Assembly (NCBI RefSeq): GCF_000731095.1
Contig: NZ_JMTZ01000038.1
Location: forward strand, 37,545-101,544
Reading direction: 5' to 3'
Source: Lysobacter antibioticus
GTDB lineage: Bacteria > Pseudomonadota > Gammaproteobacteria > Xanthomonadales > Xanthomonadaceae
Length of the DNA: 64,000 nt
Shown one piece after another: positions 32,886 through 40,409 of the stretch. Numbering within the stretch: the stretch's first letter is position 1; each line of letters opens with the position of its first letter. The translations under genes and the position numbers were made by a program. The notes under the pieces were generated by a model. It made no database searches and was not told the DNA's origin. It saw only the letters and a program-made list of their open reading frames with translations.

Positions 32886-35819
32886 TCAGAGCTCCTCGAT
32901 CACGGCCAGGCGCTCGCCGTTCTGGGCCAGGCGCACGGCGATGAAACGCATCGGCAGCGACGGCGCCACCCGCAGTTCGACCACGAAGCGGCCGGCGTCG
33001 ACCGACTGCGGCGTGTTGACGCCCTCGTCGGTGACCACGCGGAAGGACTGCGCGGCGGTGGCGCCGGCGAAGGCGCCGCGTTGGAACAGATCGGTCAGCA
33101 GCAAGTCGAAGCCGCGCTGCACCGAACGCCACAGCACCGGCCCATTGGGCTCGAACACGTAGCGAGTGCCGTGGCGCAGCGCCATGCGCCGCAGCAGGAT
33201 CAATAAGCGGCGCACGTTGATTGGCCGCAGCGCTTCGTCCAGGGCCAGGGTGTCGGCGGACAGGGCGAAGAAGCCGCGCGGATCGTTGCGCAGCAGATTG
33301 ATCTGCGCGTCTTGCAGCGCCTGGCGGTCGCTGTCGGCGATCGGCGGGGTCAATGCGACCACATCCTTCATCGGTTCGTTGGCGGCGGCGATCCAGGCGC
33401 CGCGCATGGAGGCCCGCTTCGACAGCACGCCGACCGAGACGCCGTCCGGCGGCACCACCCGCAAGGGGCGTTGACCGGCGTTGTCGGCGCCGCTCGCGCG
33501 CGCGTCCGATTGCAACCAGGGGAAGTACAGGGCGCCGTAGCTCAGAGCGCGGGCTTCGTCGAAGCCGAAGGCGTGCGGATCGCTCGGCCCGGCTTGATCG
33601 GTCGGCGTGCGCACGGCGCGCAAGCGCTGGGTGTAGCGCAGGGCCTGAGCGGTGCGGAAATGGCGCGGCATCGACAGCATCGCGAACAGATCGCCGCAGG
33701 CCGCGGCCAAGCGCAGGCTGGCCCGATGCACCTCGAGCCAGTCGGCCTCGTGCAGGTCGCCGGCCGATTCGGGAGCCACCTGTTCCCAGTCGTCGGCGCG
33801 CACGCGCACCGTGACCGGGTTGGAGCCCTGACTGCTTTCGTCGCCGACCCAGGCGAACACGCGATAGTGATACAGGCCTTCACGTTGGCTCATCGCCACG
33901 TACTCGCCGTCGGCGCCGCGGTAGATCTCGCGCTCGTCGCTGAAATCGGCGCTGCCGGCCTCGAACAGGGCATAGACCGCACCGGGCTCGCTCTCGGTCC
34001 AGCTCAAGCGATAGGTGCCGGGCGGCATCGGCGCATCGGGGCCGTCGAGCAGCGGCGCTTCGATCAGGCGTGTGCCGCAATCGAGGAAGCGGCCGAAATC
34101 GGGTGTTGCCAAGACGGAGTCGGCCGGCACCGTCGCCAGGCAGGCGCCGCGATGCGCGCGCCAATGCGCCGGCGTCGTCACGGGTGGCGCTTGCGCGGGT
34201 TCCGGGTCGTCTGCGCCGCGCCGTTGCCAGCCGCAGTGGATGGCGTCGGGCACGGCGATCAGGCTGGCCTCGTTGAACAAGCCGCCGGCACCGATGCCGA
34301 ACACGGCGTGCAGCCCGTACAGCGGGCGCGTCTGCTCGCGGATCAGGCGGATGTCGTCGGCGTGCGCGAGCAGGGCGTCGACGCCGTCGTCGGCGAGTTC
34401 CGGGTCGAGAAACAATCCGCTGTCGAACGCTGCCAGGCCATCGCGTTCGAGCGCGGTCTGCTCGCGGTGCAGCGGGCCGACCGCCGCGCCGAACAGACCG
34501 CTCGCACCGAGCGGCAGCCAGGCCAAGGGCAATGGCGCTTCGTCGGGCGCCAATGGAAAACGTTGCAATTGCGCCGGCGCCGCGGCGGCGAGATCGTCGT
34601 GCACGCGATAGAACTCGCCGTCGCGCTGCAGTTCCCAGAAGTTGCCGGGCCGGCTCGGCGTCAACGCCAACTGGCGCAGCCGCGCTTGCGGACCGTTCTC
34701 CGAGGTCGCAAGCAGTTCGATTTCCAACACTTGCGCCGAGGCCACCGTGCCGAGCGGCGCGGTGGCGAGATCGGCGCTGCGCCAGGCTGGCCCATGCACG
34801 GTCGCAAGCACCTGCAAGGTCGTCGCCGACGGCGGGCTCGCTGACAGGTTCGGCGCGCGGTCGGCTTCGTCGATGCGCAACCAGTGGACCGCGCCGGCGG
34901 CATCGAAACGTACCCAGGCGCCGACCTCGAAGGCGGATTCGGGCAGCGGCTCGTCGAAGCGCAAGGCAAACGGTGCGGGTTCGGCGGCCGAATCGGGTTC
35001 GCTGCCGAAGCTCGGCGGCGCCAGTAGAGTCGCCGCGAGCGGCAGTTCCAGACCGGCGAGGTGGGCGACACCGGCAAGCTCGCCCGGCGGCGAGGGCTCG
35101 GCGACGATGCGTTCGAACGCGGCCAGCATACGCACCGAGACCTGGTACGGCGCCGCCGGTGTCGCGCCCGCGGCGACGTCCTCGACCTGGGCATAGGCGC
35201 AATCGCCGACACTGCGGCCGAACTGCAGCAGGTCGCCGCCGCGCAGTGCTTGCCGGGTCAGGAATTCGTATCGGCCCGAAGCCGGCGAATCGACGCCGGA
35301 CCAGGCGTCGAGGGCAAAACCGCGCGACTGCACCGACACGCTGACGCGCAATGGATCCGACCAGGAACCTTCGCAGCGCGTCGCGACGATGGCCGGTTCG
35401 GCCTCGCCGCCGGCCGTGGCGATGGACAGCATTCCGGACAGAGCGAAGCGGTTGCCGTCGGCGACCGCGAGCGAGGGATCGGCGTCGGCGTCGACCTCGG
35501 CGCGCACGCGTTCCATCTCGGCGCTGCGCGCCACCCGTATCACCCAGCAGCGGCGACCGCCGTTGGCGAAGAAGGCGCGTACCGACGGGCCGAGATGCGC
35601 ATGCACGCGCTCGCCGCGGCGTTCGTCCCAGGCCAGTGCCGCGTCGGCGCCGAACACGGTCGCGTACTGCGCCGCGCTTTCGACCGCGACCGGCAGGTGC
35701 AGCGGGCCGGTCGAGGCGAAGCCGACGAACACCGCCACGTCCAGGCGCGGCAACGCCTCCGCCGCGAGCGGCGGAGCCACGTCGACCTGGATGCCCGGCA
35801 GCCGGCGCGCGTTCGCCAC
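32886..35819 (-). CDS. Very large second sheath protein (Afp4-like), 977 aa
   Basis: The C-terminal third is a typical contractile sheath: ALSYGALYFPWLQ, PPDGVSVGVLSKRASMRGAW, INLLRNDPRGFFALSADTL in parts, RRLLILLRRMALRHGTRYVFEPN in parts and LWRSVQRGFDLLLTDLFQRGAF in parts. The N-terminus has the sheath start (RRLPGIQVDVAPP, VAVFVGFASTGPLHLPV). Between them lies an insertion of some 500 residues, beta-rich, which would project from the particle. The start is a GTG at 35819: no ATG is possible between the upstream gene's stop (35825) and the first conserved residues, and a GAGG Shine-Dalgarno precedes it. Usual sheath subunits are about 350-700 aa. It probably forms the baseplate-proximal ring. 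Confidence 0.87.
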   Translation of the reverse strand: MANARRLPGIQVDVAPPLAAEALPRLDVAVFVGFASTGPLHLPVAVESAAQYATVFGADAALAWDERRGERVHAHLGPSVRAFFANGGRRCWVIRVARSAEMERVRAEVDADADPSLAVADGNRFALSGMLSIATAGGEAEPAIVATRCEGSWSDPLRVSVSVQSRGFALDAWSGVDSPASGRYEFLTRQALRGGDLLQFGRSVGDCAYAQVEDVAAGATPAAPYQVSVRMLAAFERIVAEPSPPGELAGVAHLAGLELPLAATLLAPPSFGSEPDSAAEPAPFALRFDEPLPESAFEVGAWVRFDAAGAVHWLRIDEADRAPNLSASPPSATTLQVLATVHGPAWRSADLATAPLGTVASAQVLEIELLATSENGPQARLRQLALTPSRPGNFWELQRDGEFYRVHDDLAAAAPAQLQRFPLAPDEAPLPLAWLPLGASGLFGAAVGPLHREQTALERDGLAAFDSGLFLDPELADDGVDALLAHADDIRLIREQTRPLYGLHAVFGIGAGGLFNEASLIAVPDAIHCGWQRRGADDPEPAQAPPVTTPAHWRAHRGACLATVPADSVLATPDFGRFLDCGTRLIEAPLLDGPDAPMPPGTYRLSWTESEPGAVYALFEAGSADFSDEREIYRGADGEYVAMSQREGLYHYRVFAWVGDESSQGSNPVTVRVRADDWEQVAPESAGDLHEADWLEVHRASLRLAAACGDLFAMLSMPRHFRTAQALRYTQRLRAVRTPTDQAGPSDPHAFGFDEARALSYGALYFPWLQSDARASGADNAGQRPLRVVPPDGVSVGVLSKRASMRGAWIAAANEPMKDVVALTPPIADSDRQALQDAQINLLRNDPRGFFALSADTLALDEALRPINVRRLLILLRRMALRHGTRYVFEPNGPVLWRSVQRGFDLLLTDLFQRGAFAGATAAQSFRVVTDEGVNTPQSVDAGRFVVELRVAPSLPMRFIAVRLAQNGERLAVIEEL

Positions 35820-35824
35820 GATCC

Positions 35825-36277
35825 TCACTCCATCTCGAGCCGTTCGTAGGACAGGGTCAGCTCTTCCAACGCCACATCGGTGCCCTTGGCGTTGAACGGC
35901 CCGCTGGTGTGTTTGATGATCCGCGCACGCAACAGCTTCCAGGTCTGCACGATTTGGGTGTGGTCCTCGTTCTGCAGATGGATCGTCACCGTGCGCATGG
36001 CCTTCTGGTCGCCGTTGCGGATCTGGTCGAGCCATTGGTACAGGTTGAGCGAACCGATCACGCCGCGTTTCATCGTCACGTCGGTGGATTTGTTCATGCC
36101 GGTGATCTTCATCACGCTGTTTTCTTTGGCGTTGCCGGTGCGGTATTCGGACACGGTCACTTCCATGCCGATGCCGCTGAGCTCCTGGAACCCGGCCTGC
36201 GGCCCGTCGGTGACCCCGTCGCCCAGGTCGACGAGGAAATTGAACTGCACGTACGGGCGGTCGCGAAGGGTGGCCAT
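35825..36277 (-). CDS. Inner tube protein 1 (Afp1-like)
   Basis: A 150-aa gp19/Hcp-like tube protein: YVQFNFLVDLGDG, GFQELSGIGMEVTVSEYRTGN, DVTMKRGVIGSLNLYQWLDQ and LEELTLSYERLEME at the end. It is the likely main subunit of the tube through which the effector passes. It follows sheath 1 by 15 bp and precedes the GTG of the large sheath by 5 bp. Length is normal for the family. Confidence 0.94.
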   Translation of the reverse strand: MATLRDRPYVQFNFLVDLGDGVTDGPQAGFQELSGIGMEVTVSEYRTGNAKENSVMKITGMNKSTDVTMKRGVIGSLNLYQWLDQIRNGDQKAMRTVTIHLQNEDHTQIVQTWKLLRARIIKHTSGPFNAKGTDVALEELTLSYERLEME

Positions 36278-36292
36278 GACGTTGCTCTCCGA

Positions 36293-38203
36293 TCAGACTT
36301 TGCGGTCGGCCGTCCACTGGCCGATGCGGAAGATGACGAACTCGGCGGGCCGCAGCGGCGCCACGCCGATCAAGCAGATCAGGCGGCCGTTGTCGAGATC
36401 GTTCTGCGACATGGTCGAGCGGTCGCATTTGACGAAATACGACTTCTCCGGTTTGTCGCCGAGCAAGGCGCCGCTTTGCCATTCGTTGAGGAGGAAGTCC
36501 TCGATGGTGCGGCGCACGTTGGCCCACAACTGTTCGCCGTTCGGCTCGAACACCGCCCACTGCGTGCCCTTGTCGATCGAGCGCTCCAAATAGGCGAAGT
36601 AGCGCCGCAGGTTGACGTACTTCCATTCCGGGTCGGAACTGATCGTGCGCGCGCCCCACAGGCGCATGCCGCGGCCTTCGAAATAGCGGAAGCAGTTGAT
36701 CCCTTCCGGGTTCAGCACTTCCTGCTGCGCCTTGTTGAGGAAGCGCTCGAAGCCCAGGGCCAGGTTGACGACCTCGTTGGCCGGCGCTTTGTAGACCGCG
36801 CGGTTGACGTCGTTGCGGGCGTAGATGCCGGCGACGAAGCCCGACGGCGGCATATGGGTCTCGCGCTGGGTCAGCGGATCGAGCACGCGCACCCAGGGGT
36901 AGTACAGCGCGGCGTGTTTGGAATCGAGCTGGGCGCGCATCGCCCGCACTTCGCTGATCGCCTGGTTGTCGCCGCTGTCGAGCACGGCGATGCAGTACTT
37001 CATGCGTTCGGCGTGGCGGATCAGGGCGCGCACGATCGACGGCGCATGGGTCGCATAGCCGGCGCCGTAGCCGAAGGTCGAGCCCGGCGCGGCGACGATC
37101 GAGATGTCTTCCAGGTCCTCGAACTGGCGCAGGCCGGTCTTGCGGTCGGCGCTGTCGACCTCGCCCTCGTAGGCGGACGCGAACGGGCGCAGGCCGTCGT
37201 CGCCGTCGTCGATCAGGATCGCCAGGCTGCGTTCGGCCGGCGTGCTCTGCGAGTTCTGCATGGCCGCACGCAAGCCCGCCGGCGGCGACAGCGACGCGTT
37301 CGGGTCGGCATCGAAGAAGGCGCCGAGCAATTCGGTGCCGGTGCCGATGGCGGCGACGTCTTCGGCGCGGATCACGATCGGCAGGGTGCGGGCGCGGCTG
37401 AGGCTGGCCGGGAACTCGGCGAAATACGCGAACAGCGAATCCGGCGAACCGGCGCGCTGGTGCAGCGGGTCCAGCGGCAGGTCGGGGGCGACGAAGGCGT
37501 CGCCGCCGCCGAGCGGCTGCACGACCACCGTTACGGTGACCACGCGCAGCTCGTAGTTGGCGGCGCTGAGGTCGGTCAGGGTGGCCTCGGCGGTGCCGAT
37601 GTCGTCGCCGCTGGAGACGAAGGCCCAGCTTTCGTTGGCCGCATCCCACAGGGCGAGGTAATAACCGTCCTCGACCGCCGGCGACGGCGCGCCGGCGCGC
37701 GGCCGGATCCACACCACGTCGCGCGATTGCAGCGAGTTGGCGAAAGTGACGCCGTCGACGTCTGAGAGCAGGCTCTGGCCGACGTTGAAGGTGAAGCCGA
37801 CCCGTGCGTTGCCGGCGCGACCGGGGAAGCGCGCGTACACCATCATCGACGAGGGGCTGCCGGGCAGGCCGCCGCGGGCGCAGCCCGGGCGTTCGTCGGT
37901 CGCGTCGATAGGGGTGAACACGCGGCTGACGTAGAGGCGCTTGCCGCCTTCCTCGAAGAAGGCGCGCACACCGTGCCAGAGGTAGTTGTCGACTTCGCCG
38001 GCGTCCTGGAACACCAGTTTGTCGCGACCGCCGTAGGTGCGTTCGAACTCGACCAGGCTGGTGACGATTTCCGGCTCGATGTCGAGCGGGCCGTAGCGGG
38101 CGGGACCGACGAAGCCGGTGGTGGTGGTGCTCACGCCCTCGATCGATTTCGCGCGGAAGGAGACTTCCTCGACGAAGACACCGGGAGCCAGGTACTCAGA
38201 CAT
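36293..38203 (-). CDS. Main contractile sheath protein (Afp2/Pvc2-like)
   Basis: A 636-aa tail sheath: the N-terminus MSEYLAPGVFVEEVSFRAKS and TTGFVGPARYGPL is typical. The C-terminus has LYYPWVRVLDPLTQRETHMPPSGFVAGIYARND in parts and GINCFRYFEGRGMRLWGARTIS in parts. It ends with TQWAVFEPNGEQLWANVRRTIEDFL in parts. The subunits would polymerise around the tube and contract to drive injection. AAGGAGA lies seven bases before the ATG at 38203. The middle carries an Ig-like insertion of about 200 residues, as in other eCIS sheaths. It is followed closely by the tube gene, the standard order. Confidence 0.95.
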   Translation of the reverse strand: MSEYLAPGVFVEEVSFRAKSIEGVSTTTTGFVGPARYGPLDIEPEIVTSLVEFERTYGGRDKLVFQDAGEVDNYLWHGVRAFFEEGGKRLYVSRVFTPIDATDERPGCARGGLPGSPSSMMVYARFPGRAGNARVGFTFNVGQSLLSDVDGVTFANSLQSRDVVWIRPRAGAPSPAVEDGYYLALWDAANESWAFVSSGDDIGTAEATLTDLSAANYELRVVTVTVVVQPLGGGDAFVAPDLPLDPLHQRAGSPDSLFAYFAEFPASLSRARTLPIVIRAEDVAAIGTGTELLGAFFDADPNASLSPPAGLRAAMQNSQSTPAERSLAILIDDGDDGLRPFASAYEGEVDSADRKTGLRQFEDLEDISIVAAPGSTFGYGAGYATHAPSIVRALIRHAERMKYCIAVLDSGDNQAISEVRAMRAQLDSKHAALYYPWVRVLDPLTQRETHMPPSGFVAGIYARNDVNRAVYKAPANEVVNLALGFERFLNKAQQEVLNPEGINCFRYFEGRGMRLWGARTISSDPEWKYVNLRRYFAYLERSIDKGTQWAVFEPNGEQLWANVRRTIEDFLLNEWQSGALLGDKPEKSYFVKCDRSTMSQNDLDNGRLICLIGVAPLRPAEFVIFRIGQWTADRKV

Positions 38204-38269
38204 AGCAGTTCTCCTTGCCTAAGACGGCGCATGTCTTGGCGCGCGTGTCGGCGTAGTGGCGCGGCGCGG

Positions 38270-39190
38270 TCATGCGGTGGATACCAACAGCCAGGAAGCG
38301 TCCGCCGCCGGCTGCCCTTCGGTTCTGGCCGTCATCGGCCGGCGGTACTCCAGGCGCCGGGGCGGCGCCGGCGACGACAGCGAATCGATCACCGTGCACG
38401 GCGTGGCCAGTTGCGCCAGCACGTCGGCGAGATCGGGTACGGCGGGCGCTTCGATCGGCGGCGAGGCCGGCGACCAGAACGCGCTGAGCTCGATCGTCCA
38501 GCGGAAATCGCTGCGCGCTTCCGGCGGCGACGACAGCGGCGTGCGCGGCGGCTCGGGGTAGGGATAGATCACCGCTACCCGGCCGTCGCGGTCGGCCATG
38601 CCGATGCCGCGCGGCGCGCCGTCGATGTCGACCGCGAGCAGGCTCCAGGCCGGCACGCGCTGGGTGCCGGCCTCGCGCAACTGCGCATAGGTCACGGCGA
38701 GCGGTTGCGGCAGGGGGCGGCTCGGCGCCGAGAACAGCGGGATGCGTTCGATCAGCAACTGCGGCGGCGACGAGGCCGTGCCGGGCAGGGCGAGCGGCTG
38801 CGGCGGCGAGATCCATGGCGCCAGCCAGGTGAACAGCCCGCGTGCAGGCAATTCGGCATCGAAGGCCAACGGCAGAAAGCGGCCGAACGGGTCGCTGACT
38901 TCGATGCGGTAGCCCGAGGCCGGCGGCGACGCGTTCAACGCATCGATCCAGGGTTGTTCGACCGGTTCGCGTTGGTCGAACTCGAAATCGATCAGGCCGC
39001 TGACCCGATGCGCCACGTAGATGCCGCTGGGATTGGGCAGGGCGCGTTTGCGCGCGTTCGGGGCGCTGCGTGGGTAGACCTCGACGACCAGGCCGTCGAT
39101 GACCGAGCTGGCCGTCGCCATGTCCCAGAAACGCAGGCCCAGCGTGGCATTGCGTTGCAGCACTTCGAGTTCGAACAGGACCGCGCTCAC
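38270..39190 (-). CDS. Unrecognised eCIS-operon protein, 306 aa, SPP-rich
   Basis: The start is a GTG at 39190 (encoding VSAVLFELEVLQRN) that overlaps the upstream stop as GTGA. The frame continues upstream only as shadow sequence. The protein is beta-rich (LGLRFWDMATASSVIDGLVVEVYPR in parts) with many short Pro-rich linkers, among them several SPP tripeptides. No signal peptide or membrane helix is present. It lies between the DUF4255 protein and the main sheath, as an accessory protein does in related eCIS loci. A role at the cap or in sheath assembly is inferred from position only. Confidence 0.8.
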   Translation of the reverse strand: MSAVLFELEVLQRNATLGLRFWDMATASSVIDGLVVEVYPRSAPNARKRALPNPSGIYVAHRVSGLIDFEFDQREPVEQPWIDALNASPPASGYRIEVSDPFGRFLPLAFDAELPARGLFTWLAPWISPPQPLALPGTASSPPQLLIERIPLFSAPSRPLPQPLAVTYAQLREAGTQRVPAWSLLAVDIDGAPRGIGMADRDGRVAVIYPYPEPPRTPLSSPPEARSDFRWTIELSAFWSPASPPIEAPAVPDLADVLAQLATPCTVIDSLSSPAPPRRLEYRRPMTARTEGQPAADASWLLVSTA

Positions 39191-39774
39191 GTGATCGCCT
39201 CGTGCACTTCGAAGCGGCGGCTCTGCACCGCGGCGGCGTCGTCGACGCTGACGTCGGAATCGATCAGCACCATGCGCAAGACATAGGTCGCCGAGGACGG
39301 CAGGCGCCGCAGGCGATCCCACAGGGTCAGATAGTCGTTGAGCGACAGCGGGTCGCACACCACCTCGATGCCTTCCTGCGCGCCGAAGGTGTCGGTTTCG
39401 GGCATGTAGTGATTGAGATGGCCGGCGCTGAGCACGCTGGTGTCTTCCATCAAGCGCATCACCCAGCCGAGCATGCGCTGCTGGCGTTCGCTGTCCTGCG
39501 CCCAGGGCGTGATCATGTAGTGCAGGTCGAGCGGCAGCGACGGACGATAGCGACGGCCGTCGGGCGAACGGCGCAGGGTCAGGTTGCGCATGGCGCCGTT
39601 GACGGCGACGCGGAACAGGTAGATCGAGAAGCCGTCCTGCATCGGCGACTCGAAGTCGCGCGCCTGGTACAGGCTGATGTCGAGGCCGGCGCCGAATTCG
39701 TCGCGCGGATAGCGATCGCGCAGCAGACCGGCCAGTGCGGTACTGGTGGCTGCGATGGCGCGGTAGTTCGCCAT
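39187..39774 (-). CDS. DUF4255/Pvc16-like tail terminator
   Basis: A 195-aa protein matching the DUF4255 (Pvc16 N-terminal) family. Marks are the start MANYRAIAATSTALAGLLRD, then FRVAVNGAMRNLTLRR, LPLDLHYMITPWAQDS, QQRMLGWVMRLMEDTSVLS and LYLTLWDRL-type sequence near 160. In Afp and PVC the homologue (Afp16/Pvc16) caps the top of the tube and sheath and sets particle length. It is almost always next to the sheath genes. Its stop overlaps the GTG of the next gene and its start is 5 bp after the small first gene of the operon. Confidence 0.9.
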   Translation of the reverse strand: MANYRAIAATSTALAGLLRDRYPRDEFGAGLDISLYQARDFESPMQDGFSIYLFRVAVNGAMRNLTLRRSPDGRRYRPSLPLDLHYMITPWAQDSERQQRMLGWVMRLMEDTSVLSAGHLNHYMPETDTFGAQEGIEVVCDPLSLNDYLTLWDRLRRLPSSATYVLRMVLIDSDVSVDDAAAVQSRRFEVHEAIT

Positions 39775-39778
39775 GGCC

Positions 39779-40054
39779 TCAGTCTCCGCGCCGTTGCGTC
39801 AGCAAAGCGCCGAGCAGCGCATCGCCGGCGAGCCGCCGGTAGCGCCTGCGGCCGTCGGCCGCCACGGTCTCCTCGATCACCCCGCAGCGTTTCATCCAGT
39901 CCAGCGCCTCCTGCAATTCGTCCATGGCGACCTCGTGCTCGCTTCCGAACCACCAGCGATGGATGCCTTCGGCGGTATCGCACGCGTGCGGATTGGCTCG
40001 CATATAGCTGGCCAATGCCTTCACACATGCCGATACCGCGGAGCTTTCGTCCAT
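39779..40054 (-). CDS. Small winged-helix-like protein, first gene of the eCIS operon
   Basis: A 91-aa protein (MDESSAVSACVKALASYM...). The layout of helices followed by MDELQEALDWMKRCGVIEETVAADGRRRYRR in parts looks like a winged-helix fold with a wing hairpin. The predicted transcript from the sigma-54 promoter would start about 20 bases upstream of the ATG at 40054, with AGAGGG as ribosome site. A GTG seven codons upstream (40075) would fall at or before the transcript start, which argues for 40054. Similar small proteins occur in eCIS loci. DNA or protein binding is possible but unproven. Confidence 0.72.
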   Translation of the reverse strand: MDESSAVSACVKALASYMRANPHACDTAEGIHRWWFGSEHEVAMDELQEALDWMKRCGVIEETVAADGRRRYRRLAGDALLGALLTQRRGD

Positions 40055-40083
40055 CGCGATCGACCCTCTGCGCACCAGATCAA

Positions 40084-40099
40084 TGCAAGAGCGATGCCA
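40084..40099 (-). promoter_or_regulatory. Sigma-54 (RpoN) promoter of the eCIS operon
   Basis: The minus strand reads TGGCATCGCTCTTGCA: a -24 element TGGCAT, five bases, and a -12 element TTGCA. The invariant GG and GC are exactly 10 bases apart, as RpoN promoters require. Only the last base of the -24 box differs from TGGCAC. It lies 30 bp upstream of the first gene of the operon, next to the gene for a sigma-54 activator, and is the only such site I found in this gap. Confidence 0.8.
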
Positions 40100-40164
40100 A
40101 CGGCGATGGATGACGCAAACGCTTGCGCAGTGGGCGTTATCGATGCGGCACGGCGAGCGAGGGC

Positions 40165-40258
40165 GGATGTTTTGATCCGGGCGCGAACCCGACGGCCGTC
40201 ACATAGCCGGCCGCAAACGCCGTGTTTTCAAGCCTGCGCAGCCAGGATGTTTTTGTCC
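40165..40258 (-). promoter_or_regulatory. Two candidate activator sites (GGAT-N6-ATCC type) 80 bp apart
   Basis: Site 1 at 40165-40178 is GGAT-GTTTTG-ATCC; site 2 at 40245-40258 is GGAT-GTTTTT-GTCC. Sixteen-base blocks around them agree at 13 positions. They are exactly 80 bp apart and lie about 70 and 150 bp upstream of the sigma-54 promoter, the usual place for enhancer-binding-protein sites. A further dyad, TGTCC-N11-GGACA, is at 40275-40295, and CGCAA-N4-TTGCG is at 40114-40127. The rest of the 355-bp gap (40055-40409) holds no convincing gene. Confidence 0.45.
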
Positions 40259-40409
40259 GCGCAGTGCGTGGCTTTGTCCTGTGAGCGCACGGACAGGCCG
40301 ACCGCTTCGTCGAACGGCGCATATCCGGGAGACCCGTTCGGCCGTACATGCAGGCGCGACGATGCCGCGGGCACGGCGGTTGCCGTCGCCGTCGCGGATA
40401 GCGCTGCGA

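Noticed and set aside
3177..40054. Type VI secretion system
   Set aside because: There is no TssJLM membrane complex, no ClpV, and the sheath is a single-chain type with two paralogues. The set matches eCIS.
3177..40054. Prophage or R-type pyocin
   Set aside because: No capsid, terminase, portal, integrase, holin or lysin genes; the AAA+ ATPase and DUF4255 protein are eCIS marks.
39779..40075. GTG start at 40075 for the first eCIS gene
   Set aside because: The predicted sigma-54 transcript begins at about 40073, so this codon would not be on the mRNA.
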